Shown: positions 13,100 through 24,000 of the stretch, piece by piece
How the letters are laid out: every line of letters starts with the position of its first letter
Numbering within the stretch: position 1 is the first letter of the stretch
Assembly (NCBI GenBank): GCA_032207245.1
Contig: CM063502.1
Span: 47,763,404 to 47,827,403 of the forward strand
Source of the DNA: Pardosa pseudoannulata
Lineage: Eukaryota > Arthropoda > Arachnida > Araneae > Lycosidae
Reading direction: 5' to 3'
DNA length: 64,000 bases
Position numbers and translations under genes: made by a program
Notes under the pieces: generated by a model
Databases searched by the model: none
What the model was told of the DNA's origin: nothing
The model's input: the letters and a program-made list of their open reading frames with translations, nothing else

Positions 13100-13368
13100 C
13101 CCAGCCTAATAGCCCAACTAGGGACCATGGCCTGTGGTGCCAATCTTTATTTTCAAGACCGAGGGCCCTGGGAAGCAAAGCATATGTCCCAGTTAGGTGG
13201 TCAATCGTATGCAGAACACCCAGTGTTTAGTTTCCAAGCATGCTTGGTCCTCAGTTTTTCTACCCACAGAAGGGATGAAAAGCTGAGTCAACCTTCTCCA
13301 GCCTGAGAATCAAACCTTTTTCCTGTATCTTGCTAGCACATAGAGCTACCCCTATAACACTGGGCATA
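13100..13368 (-). mobile_element. SINE with a conserved central domain
   Basis: The minus strand begins with a tRNA-like head (GGGGTAGCTCTATGTGC as A box, GTTTGATTCTCAGG as B box). It then reads GGTTGACTCAGCTTTTCATC, CCTTCTGTGGGTAGAAAAAC and TGAGGACCAAGCATG. That central part resembles the domain shared by cephalopod and other animal SINE superfamilies (GGTTGACTCAGCCTTTCATCC followed by GGGGTCGATAAA, from memory). The rest is about 150 bp of unique body. No target duplication was resolved. Confidence 0.65.
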
Positions 13369-13584
13369 ATTTATTGTAATATGTAATCTATATAATGGAA
13401 AATCACAACATAACAGATATTAATGTGCTGATCCCAACTAGATGATAATTCTTGAATTCTGCACTAATACAACAGAGAGATATTCATGTATACCCATACA
13501 GCTGAAATAAAGCTTTTTAACTTTATTTTTAAGCATGAAAAATAAAAATCTATTATTTGTAAACAATTTTAAATTTTCAAGCTG

Positions 13585-13760
13585 TTTATGAAGGAGGGAA
13601 AAAAGAAGATTTTTCCACTAAGTGGTTGGATGCAGTTGAGAGGGACTTGGAGACAATTGATGTAACAAATTGCAGAACCATGGTGCTGAATTGATCAAGA
13701 TGACAATAACTTATTGACATGGCCTTGGCTTGTTATAGGTTGTAGTGCCCAAGAATATGA
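13585..13760 (+). pseudogene. LINE reverse-transcriptase C-terminal fragment
   Basis: The plus strand encodes KWLDAVERDLETIDVTNC, which matches the motif at the very end of CR1/RTE-type LINE polyproteins (GRPxxRWLDDVExDLxxLxxxxW). Stops follow at once. Only this tail survives. Confidence 0.55.
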
Positions 13761-13845
13761 AGAATTTTAAGTTTTTACTATTTCATTTCTTCCAGTTACA
13801 GTGTAAATGAAGCATTGTAATCTGAAAAGACGTTGGTTTATAACA

Positions 13846-15140
13846 ATGTACTGAATATTTTTTAATATAAACCCATCCGTGTATAAGCTGAGAGTACAAA
13901 TTTTTTTTCAAAAATTTACTCTAAATTCAAATATATATTAAGCTAGATGGGAAAAAAACAGAATGTTCAAATATGTTGCCAAGCAGGTAAAAACAGGTGA
14001 TATCTTTTCCAATCAAATTGTTTTAAAGTAAAACAGTAGACCAATACTTTTCCAACTTTTTATCGACGCGGCATCCACTTTAAGTACAGTGAAGGATCAG
14101 TTGCACCTCAAGACAAATACATCTCTTAGCATGTTGGGGAGGAAAATTAACATTTTAATTTTTTAGTAATTTCATGCTGTTTTTATTACTTTCACAATTT
14201 TATACTAACTTATCTGTATTAATGCCAGAGCACTCAGTTTGAGAATTATGCTGTTAGACCATACAAAGAAAATTTTTTTTTATTTAAGTACCAATGACAA
14301 TAGTTTCAACTCTAGTAACCCTATCTGAAGGTAGCAATTTTTCATAAATTTAAACAATATTAAATAAAAAAAATTTTTTTGAAGTTCTATTTTTAGGGAT
14401 TTATCATTTTTTTCTGGTTTATGTAGAATTGCGTTGATTAAAAGATTAGTAGATCTGTTACACATATAGTACAACTATTTTGGTATAATTATAACAACCA
14501 TAAAAATCACTGTAAATTTATTTTTTAATTTTTGTGTACAACTTTTCTTATGCGGAAGTTGGGTTACGATGAATACAATAATATTACACACCAACTCCAA
14601 CAATTAGATACACGTGGTCATTAGTGAAGAAGGTCGACACTATATATTATAACTTAACAAACATTTAATCAGAAATCAAGATAAGCATGCACGAAGGATC
14701 GTGCTACAGATAGAACTGCATATGGTACACTAGATCACCATAACAAAGCGGAGTGATTCTTTTACAAGTGAAAGTCAGTTACGGTTGCTGCACCGAGATT
14801 CCAGTCAAGCTGCAACCAAGTATTATAATTCCGTCAGGTCAGGAGTTGCGATATGCGGTGATGTAACTGTTCATAAACACCGCACTTATTTAAAAAATTT
14901 TGCCATTATATATTTTCTTGTTATAAGTAAAAAGTTCCATTAATTTTTGCTAGTTTGGTGACTTTTTGTTGCCAACAGCAAAAAGTGTCAGCAAGAAACA
15001 CATATATCCTACAGAGCCATATATAAACCAATCCACAAATTTAGATCTATAAAAAGCCAAAAAAATTCACAGCTTTTATACAGAAATATACTATATCTAT
15101 ATTATAAAAAAATATATCTCAATATAATGAACATTAATAC
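13846..15140 (+). repeat. Dispersed repeat R1, copy 1
   Basis: This segment aligns by eye with 19195-20165 and partly with 24590-25570. Shared words, in order, are ATAAACCCATCCGTGTATAAG, TCAAAAATTTACTC, a TTGCCAAGCAGG-type word, CCAATCAAATTG, GATCAGTTGCACC, TAGTTTCAACTCTAGTAACC and a TTGCCAACAG region. The part at about 14042-14256 begins CAATACTTTTCCAAC and ends in a rough inverted match (CAGCATAATTCTCAAAC), like hAT terminal repeats. Class unresolved. Confidence 0.55.
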
Positions 15141-16044
15141 TGGCACCAGATGGCAGTACTTTAACTGTACCTAGAAAATTTGAATGTGCAAATGAAAATT
15201 TTGATGATACATCATACAATGAAAATTTTAAGTGTTCAATTCCTTAGAAATTATTATTACATTGTTATATATTTTTTTTCTATGTGCCACTGTTATGTTT
15301 ACCACCAGCATATATAAAGTTAAAATATTTACTAAAACTGGTGAAAGTTACATTTCATACATTTCAAATTTTAAAAGTAAAAATTAATATTTTAACTATA
15401 ATATCACACATAAAACACTAACAATTTAAAACACAAAATCATTTATAATCTGGATATTACTTTCAACTAAATATAAAATATCAATTAAACTAATTTTAAG
15501 GAATATAACTAAATAAGAAATTTAAATGCTCTTTTAAGGAACAAATGCCTTCAGTAAAATGATTGACTATATACAAAATTGAAGCATCTAATCTTTTAAA
15601 ATTTTAATCATAATCATCTAAATTTGACTTTTCTTCTAATTGTTAAAGAAAATTCACCTACTCCCAAAACTGAACCAAAAAGAATGTCATCTGGCACTCT
15701 AAGTAAAATTATTAATAAAGTAAAAGTAAAAAAAGGTTCTAAAAGATTTTTATGTTAAAAACGATATTAAAACCTGAATTTCATCTGCTTTTTATGAAGC
15801 ATATTGCAAATGTAAAGAAAAAAGATTTAAACAGTTAAAATTACATGAAAAACACCTAGCTGCTGATAAATGAAAATTGGTTAATCACTTGATGCAGTAA
15901 GAGTGTATTTAAGTAATTATAATTAAAAAAGTAATTTATGTTGCTTAACTGACAAAATGGCTTTATTAATATACAGAAAAGTCCCCAAAGGGAGTTACAG
16001 TACATGCAAAAACTTGTTACAATGGTACATTAAAACTGTAATCC

Positions 16045-16345
16045 TCATGTAAAGTAAAACTTAATTGATGTACCACAAGAATATTTTAGATGCAATTTTT
16101 AAAAAAGAAATTTAGCTTTATATGGAAAAGTTATCAATAAAAGGACTATTCATATAGATAAAGCTTTTTGTCATAGGTCTAAGGCAACCATGACATTAAA
16201 TTGAAACTGAAATAAATCTCAAGTAAAGCAAAAGTTAGTTGATTATACTATCACCAGAATTCTATTAGATGCAATTTTCAAGCAAGAAATTTTAGCTTAA
16301 TATAAAATGTTTATCAATAAAGTTAGCATTCATATATAGGCCTGC
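16045..16345 (+). repeat. Imperfect tandem duplication (about 170-bp unit)
   Basis: Two neighbouring segments, about 16045-16170 and 16218-16345, share AGTAAAGCAAAAGTTAGTTGA-type sequence, then TTTTAGATGCAATTTTT, AAGAAATTTAGCTT and TTATCAATAAA. They lie downstream of the RdRP stop codon, in its likely 3' flank. Confidence 0.6.
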
Positions 16346-16440
16346 ATTTCCCAACCTGTGGAATGCATACCATTGGTAGCAGTGAGTTTCTGGTTTGTGA
16401 AAGGCATGTGGGTGGATGGCTTGTCATAAATAAAAATTAT
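16342..16440 (+). repeat. Possible hAT-type transposon end
   Basis: TGCATTTCCCAACCTGTGGAA resembles hAT terminal sequence (CAGxGxTTCCCAACCTGxGG). No partner end or 8-bp duplication was found, so this is tentative. Confidence 0.3.
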
Positions 16441-16522
16441 TTATCAAAATCAATCCCATAAAATGTGAACTTCCTGTAATAAATTACATATACATAATAA
16501 CAAAAAACACAGATATTTTAAA

Positions 16523-18079
16523 TTAAACATTTAAATATTTCTTCAAATTTTCAGTAAAATTTTTATCAAGAAGAATCTCTTCAAGATTCCACCTTTGCCA
16601 GTTTTTACCCACAGAATTCACAATTAAACACATATGTATCTCTGGGGTAAGTGTGATTTTACTTACACCAGATGTTTTCTTCAAATACTTTTCTATATCA
16701 TCACTGTGATTCTCAATCAATTCTTTAAGAACTGGATCAACAGGAATTTTGATGGGTGTGCCCTCTTCTTCAAACATAAATTCAGAAGCATAAGATGAAA
16801 TTGCATATTTGGTGAAATTCTTTGAATTAAACTGCAAACCTAAATAATGTATATTACGAGTGATGGCAAGATAAGAATAAGTCTGTAGAGCAAGTTCTTG
16901 CAAATTTTTTGGCAAAAATCCTTCACATGAATCTTTATCACATTTCCCAGAAACTTTAACATTAGCTATATAAAATTTTAAAAAATCAACTAAAAGTTTA
17001 GCTGGAGAGCAGCTTTTACCACAGCAACATAAACTTTTGTCAAGCCCACAACAGCAATAAATTTTTGATTCTAATTTATAAAAATTAAAAATTCTTTCAT
17101 GGCAACTACTACAACAAACAGACTTATCACTATTGCCTATATTTAAACCAGATGAAGAAATCCATTTAAAACTAACTATCTGTAACAGTTCATTGCATAA
17201 GCATTTAGTCTGATCCTTGACAATATCATTAGCTATATACCACTGATTAATGTCATCATCTAATTCTCTAAAAAAATAGTAGCAATCAGATAAAAGCAAA
17301 TCAACATTTTTCACTCTCTTTCTCTTTATATCAGCCAAAATGTTGCCCAAGATCCATGGAAAGCTAAGCACTCGCTCTGTTTCATTACTGTAAACTACCA
17401 TATACCATGCAGAGGCCCTTTGATATTTCTTCTCAGAGATTTCTTCTGTGGTTAAATCTGAACACTCTTCTCTTACTTCACTGTGAAACAGATTTCTATA
17501 GTGTTCCATAATACTAATTAAGTATCTTTTCACAATTTTAATAGTGTTTGATCTTTCTTGCCTCCAGTTTTTAGCAGCTCTGGTCTCAATAAATCCAAAA
17601 AAAGCTTCTGCTTCGCTACTTAAACAATAGCGATCTAATACTTCCAGTATCTTGGCTGTATATTCTTTTCTATGAGCCTCAGCTGAAGTTGCATACTTCT
17701 CCCAACCTGGATACACTAAATCAGGGTCATAAACAGCAGTAGATCTACAATTCAATTCAATTTTACTAGAACTGGCATTTAAAACTCGTGATGTGCGATA
17801 TAAAGTCCCTAAAGCTTTATGAGAATGGTAAGTATTACCCTTCACGCCTTTCTGCATGTAATCAGGATAATGATTAGGCCTTTCAGACTTTTTTAAATAT
17901 TTTGTTGTGCCATGCTTTGCAAAATCTAAAACATATGGATAACGCTCTGCAATGCCCATACATTTCTTTGAAAATATTCCATTTTCCAATGTATCAGCCC
18001 AAACAAGATGTGCATTAGCAAATGTTCCAATGTTATCATTCTGTATATACTGGCAGAAGAATTCTGCTATATCAGCCAA
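16523..18079 (-). CDS. RdRP coding exon 7 (C-terminal 518 residues)
   Basis: The acceptor is CTTTCAACAG|TTGGCT in phase 0 and the stop TAA is at 16525-16523. The first half has family features such as FFGFIETRAAKNW and ASAWYMVVYSNE followed by SFPWI. Further on there is a dense Cys block (CCSSCH, then YCCCG, LCCCGKSC) at residues 1233-1268, with two more Cys at 1291 and 1296. I do not recall that block from well-studied RdRPs. No canonical AATAAA was seen close downstream; the nearest on this strand is about 560 nt away, at 15967-15962. Confidence 0.93.
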   Translation of the reverse strand: MADIAEFFCQYIQNDNIGTFANAHLVWADTLENGIFSKKCMGIAERYPYVLDFAKHGTTKYLKKSERPNHYPDYMQKGVKGNTYHSHKALGTLYRTSRVLNASSSKIELNCRSTAVYDPDLVYPGWEKYATSAEAHRKEYTAKILEVLDRYCLSSEAEAFFGFIETRAAKNWRQERSNTIKIVKRYLISIMEHYRNLFHSEVREECSDLTTEEISEKKYQRASAWYMVVYSNETERVLSFPWILGNILADIKRKRVKNVDLLLSDCYYFFRELDDDINQWYIANDIVKDQTKCLCNELLQIVSFKWISSSGLNIGNSDKSVCCSSCHERIFNFYKLESKIYCCCGLDKSLCCCGKSCSPAKLLVDFLKFYIANVKVSGKCDKDSCEGFLPKNLQELALQTYSYLAITRNIHYLGLQFNSKNFTKYAISSYASEFMFEEEGTPIKIPVDPVLKELIENHSDDIEKYLKKTSGVSKITLTPEIHMCLIVNSVGKNWQRWNLEEILLDKNFTENLKKYLNV

Positions 18080-21000
18080 CTGTTGAAAGATTAAACACAT
18101 TTTTAGGTTGCTTACATAACTTAACAGATTACATATGTGATAAGCAGTCTTAAAATAATCTTCAATTAAACCATTTAATGTTACAAAAGCAAAACATTCA
18201 ATTATGAAAATTAGAAAAGAGAAAATTTTAGATCTACATGCATTTTATTATAAGTCATTTATCCTATATAAAATCCTACTATTTCGGTTTTACCAAATAA
18301 AATTATTAACTTTTATCCTCTGTTTTTTTTCCTGTTACAAATTTTCACCATTTTTAGGATTTCCAGGAAAGAACTCAGTAGACAATTTTTCATATTTCAA
18401 TAACATAATAAAGAAGGATAAATTTTACATTGCTTTAATGTGCTTACTAAAATTATGAAATCAACTTACCTGGATACTTTGATTGGTACATGTTTCCTCA
18501 TAAACAGGATAGTCCATAGGTTTAGCAGATTTACGAGAAAATATGAGGGGTTTATACCACAAAACTACCATTTCATCTCCATCTAAATCAGATCCTAAAA
18601 GTGAGATTTTTTTTTTTTAAACCTTAAGCATTTAAACTGACATTCAAATATAAACAGATTACACCAGAAATGTGCAAAATATATTCAAGAAAAAAATATT
18701 AAATTTTCCTCCATTGAATCCTTTCTAAACAAAGTTCTACTTCCTCCATGAGAAAAATATTAGATAAAAATGGGTTATTTATATAAATTTGTAAAAAGAA
18801 TAATGTTAAAGAAGATACCACACCTTCTAACAAATTACTTTTTTAAATCTTGCAATTCTGCACAATAGAAGTATAAAAAGCATATCTAGAACACAAGCTT
18901 AGAAATAAACCTCTTTAACACATAACCCTCCAAAATTTAAGTATAGTTACAATAAAAATTAAAGTTTTTAACTGTTTTCCTCTTATGTGAAAAAAATGGC
19001 ACTGTTACCCAAAAAGTAGATTACATGAAGCAGAAGTAACAATAAAATATCAATTTCTCTCAAAAGTCCAGAATAAATAAAATTTTATGTCATACAATAT
19101 TCTTTATCTCTTACTATTCCATTTAAGGTACTAAAGTGTAAATCAGCAAGTAATTTCCACGATGTCTCACCCTTACAGTGATGAAAAAATTATATACCAT
19201 ATATTTACAAACATAAGCCCATCCATGTGTGAGCCAAGAATGTGTTTTTCTTCAAAAATTTACCTAAAATTTAAAACCAAATATAAACTAAAATAAAAAA
19301 AAAACTAAATAAATTTTTGTTGTTGAAATAAGTTACCAATAAATAAAAAATGTTGCTACACTGGCAAAATAGGTGAAATATTTATCAATCAAATTGCTGT
19401 ACAGTAGTAAAATGTTCTACCAACAGTTCTCAAATTTTTAAAACACAGCATCTAGTTAAAGAACTGTTTAGGTAGAGGATCAGTTGGACTTTGAGACAAA
19501 TACAAGGATATTCCTTAGCCCATTTCAACAGTGGCAAGGAAAGACAACTTAAATTCTCAACTTTTCAGTATTTTCATGCTTTTTTTTTTTTATTGATTTC
19601 ACAAATTTAAGCTAACTATTCTAGATTACTGTCATGGCACCCAGTTTGAAAATAGTGGACAGAAATATTTTTACTTGTTAGATGCTAAATACAATAGTTT
19701 TAACTCTAGTAACCCAATCAAAAGCTAGCATTTTTTCATAAACTAATATAATTTAAAAAGTGCTAACTTTGATGATTTATTGATTGCTTGAGTCTTTATA
19801 TAGAACTGTGTTTTTCGCAAAATTAGCCAATCTGCTACAGATGTAAAAATCTTATTTTGGCAAGGTTATAACACAGGTAATTTATCATTTTTTGTGTTAT
19901 TTTTCACAATTCTACACTTTTTTCTTATTATCTGGTTTTGTTTTTTAAAAATATTTTGTTTACTTTTGCTTATTTGGTAACTTATTGATTGCTACAAATG
20001 AACTATACTACAATTGTTCCATGGATCTGTCATTCTCCCAACTTTAGCTCTATAAGTCCAAACTTTCTTGGTTTAAACACAGAAATAGGTGGTAAAATGA
20101 GCTTTTTATAAGATTTGGCAAAACTCATGGAATGAACATGTAGTTAATAAATTACATGCTGTTAAACAGAATAAGTCAAAGGTTCAGAATAAATAAATTT
20201 TTATGGCATGTAACATTCTTTATCCCTTTGCATTCCCCTTTACTATAGAGAAGTAGCTTATCTTCTCATCCAGACAATAAGATGCTCATTTCATTTCCAT
20301 CTACATTATACATACATGGTACCTCCATCATCAGCTTTTACTTGGTGACTCTGCTCCCAAATGCAATAGACATTGTCAACATGTTTGTTAAGCATGCCAT
20401 TACAGATTATCCTCACTTCAAAAATCACAACCTTCATTATTTTAACTCTTATTCTCCTAATATCAAAGATCTTATAAATGCTTTGCCAAACACAAAAATT
20501 TTAAATAACCATTTTGTAAACATTAACATACATATAATTTTTTTTTACACAGAACCCTTTATCAACATCCAATAAAATTCAAATGTTAGATTAAAAAAAA
20601 CCTGAATGCTTTTTTAATATAAAATCCAGTAGGGCTGGGCTACAATAAATTTTCTTTAAATAAATTTTAAAAAACTTTCATTCAAACTTACAGCTTTAAA
20701 AAACAAAATCACACATTTCATAAAACTAGACACCAGCATGGCAGCTTTTAGTTTTATATTTTCCTATGTATAGTGGTTAGCATGTAGTGCTTCCACACAA
20801 AACAATTTATCTGATGGGCTTGTGTTCAATTCCTGAATAAGGGTTGGATGTACTTATGTTGCCTCCTCATAGGGACTAATCCTGGCCACCCATACTGTGT
20901 TCTTATAACAAAATATTCAACAAAATCTGTGGCATTATAAAGGCAAGTACCCCCACATTAAAAAAAATATTCCTTTGTAAAAAAAATCAACTGAATATGA

Positions 21001-24000
21001 CAAATATAATTAATGTTATTATCTGTCATCATGAATATAAATTCTTCAAAGGTATGGGGAGCTCATTCAAATAATTTATAACCATATAACCATTGCTGAA
21101 TTCTCTATAAAAGGCTCTTTCTAAAACACAATGTTTAAAAAATATAAATGCTTCGTATGTTAAAGAAGTTACTACAGATTCAACAAAAGTAAGATGTGTT
21201 AAAAAAAGAGAATAAATATTAATACACAATTCTCAATTTTTCATTAACATGAACCTAAAGAATTTGATACATGTAACTCATATAGCACAGGACTACTATT
21301 AAAACAATCATTCTAGAATCTAAACAGTTTGCAAAGGGTTGTTGACTGTTAACGTTTTCATCTGGTCATTGAAGCCCAATCATCCCCATTCTGAGAGTAC
21401 AAATATCATCAAATTTGGTAGCACCTACATATTTTATATGCATAGCGGTTTTGAATAACATTTTAGTATTAACCAAGTATTGTATAACACTATATACTAT
21501 TCATCAAAACTTAAATGACTTGCCTGCCATTTCATCTGGATGAGGTCTTTTTCCTTTAGCTGGAAAAACGATACAATCTTTTATATGCTGTAACTGTGGA
21601 ACATTCACAGCTATTAACTTCCTAACATCCCCAGGATGAAGAGATGGATTTTTAGTAACCAATACAGGACCTAAAAAATGTAAATTACAATATATATATG
21701 TAAGGAAAAGTAAACTAGATCAGGAAACCAATGTAGGTATTTTGTATATAACCCCAAAGACGGCCCTCATTAAGGCTCAAGAAAATATTCTCGCAAAAAA
21801 CCTGCATTCCTTTGCATTCCCCTTTTCAGCCCCTAAACTATATTGACCGCCGAACGATGGCCAAATGGTAGAGCGTTGCTCTTCGGAACCGGAATTCGTG
21901 GGTTCGAATCCCGCTGATGGCATGGATGTTTGTAGCCGTTCAGAATCGGCTTTAAACTGTAGGTCCCGGTCTCATTAGCCCTCGTGTGCAAAACAGTAGA
22001 CCGTAGCGCTCCAAACCAAACCAAACCTATATTGACCACTGGGGCTACAGTTTATGCCCTCTGGGAAGGGGTGTAACCAATTAAAGCTATATACTGCCCT
22101 AGCGGCTGATATAGGAAATTTGAACAAAAAGGAGATGCACGCTATCGGAGACAGATTTTCCCAGAGATTTTGATTGAGGTTTTCACACAGGTGTTACTTA
22201 CTCTTTTAAATTGAACTTCATGTTAGCTGCTCTCTCAGTTTGTCCCGAGGTAATGAAGAGGGAAACCATCCACTAATGTTCTACCAATAAAGGTCTTTAA
22301 CAAAAATAGTGTTCTGTTTAAGGCCATGACTGCAACTATCTATCGTGAAGTCTATATTACTACATATATGTGTGTGCGTGTAGATACACAGAGCCAGGGC
22401 TAGGAGGTGTGTAGAGTATGTATCTAGTCAGGCAGCTAAATCTCTACAGGAAACAATAGAATAAATCTTAAAATATGTTAACAAAAGCCATTTTTAATGA
22501 AAAAAGAATAATTTACAGAAAATATTTAATGAGAAAATATTCCTTTTTTGCTGTGCCCTTCAGTGACTGGGGATTTTTTTTTTAAATACAAGTAACAGCA
22601 AATTAGACTATTTAGATGACACTGAAATACTTGATAATATGGATATAATGAGAACAATTAAAAAACAAATGATTGGCAATAGATATGAAATAATTGACAC
22701 TCTTTGAGTTATTTATTTACATAATCTGTTAAAAATCCTGAAATTTGCCTGGAGATATACATCCTTCAGTTTTATTAGTAATTAGTTCAAATTTTAGAGT
22801 GTTAGTTTTTTTGACCAACAGTAAATGTAAATTTTATTAAAAATGACACCATTTTTCTTAAAATAAAACAATTTTCTTTAAAAGCCATAACTGTTTTATA
22901 ATATAAGAAAATTTTATTATAGAATACTTACATAATTTATTCAGTATTATAATCTGAATAAATTATAACTGTAGTAAATTTTAAGAAACTAACTTCAATT
23001 TCTAAGAAAAAAAACTCAATGAAATTTACCTTCTAAAATTTCAAAACCAGCATTAGGATCAATCAAACTTTTACTGTATTGAACAAAGACTTGACCATAT
23101 TTCAAAGTCTTAGTTTCATCTAAAACACCCAACATATTTCTTCCAAATTGGTCAGGAACAGCAATTCTCATATTATCTTTCAGTTTTTCTGTAAGAAAAT
23201 ATACCTCATCTTAATAAGCATCTAAAGCTGTGATATTAAAATGACTACAGAAATTCTGGAAAAAAAATTCTGTAATCTGTTAACAATAAGGGTCAAACAC
23301 ATATGTTAAACAAATATAATGTGAAATAAATATTCCATCTAAAATTTTTTTGATAATATTAAGATGTTTTTATGAATAGTAGATTTAAAAGCTCTATTTT
23401 TATTATAAACATTTGCTCTGATGAATGAATTATTCATAAAGGGTATATTTCTTGCAGAAATTTGTTTGTATCTAATAACTACCAGCACTTGTCAGTCTTG
23501 ATTGCAGACTATTTTTTATTGAACCTTAACAAATTATCTCATTTTCTATGAAAGTAAATTTTTTCCTTTCTCTGTTATTTTCCTTTTATCCCACTCATGT
23601 TGGGTTGCTCTGTAGCTCAGAATCTACCATTTGCCTTCTGGAAGCCATAAAAACTTGGCCAATTTTAAAACAAAATTTACAAAAGTTCTAAACACTTTTT
23701 ATTAGCTTTACATGTGACTCTTGTAACTCTTTCCTGTAACTATACAGAATTTGTTTATGAACTCTTCTGTGCTCACTTTATATGATCATTTTTACAATTA
23801 AACACTGCATTTCTTATTGAATTATGCTTTAGTAAATGCATAAACTTGAAGTTTAAACACCTTTCTTACTTTAAAATTTTTATCAATAGTATTTCATATA
23901 TTGACAAAACATATTTCTAGTTTCAATACAATAAAATAAGTATTTAGTCAGTGGATTTTTTTTTTTTTTTCTTAACAGAATTACAGACTTGATTTCATTA

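Larger units (their letters stand above)
18595..21523. other. RdRP intron 5 (GC-AG)
   Basis: A 2.9-kb intron with a GC donor and an AG acceptor. It holds repeat R1 copy 2 and a tRNA-like SINE. The remainder is AT-rich with no coding trace. Confidence 0.85.

Noticed and set aside
15640..15770. Possible exon with PTPKTEPKRMSSGTLSKIIN
   Set aside because: Lysine-rich and open for only about 40 codons, with no splice signals tied to a neighbour and no family match.
21849..21925. Functional tRNA gene
   Set aside because: A and B boxes are present, but it is fused to a SINE body and tail with an 11-bp target duplication, and many copies share it.
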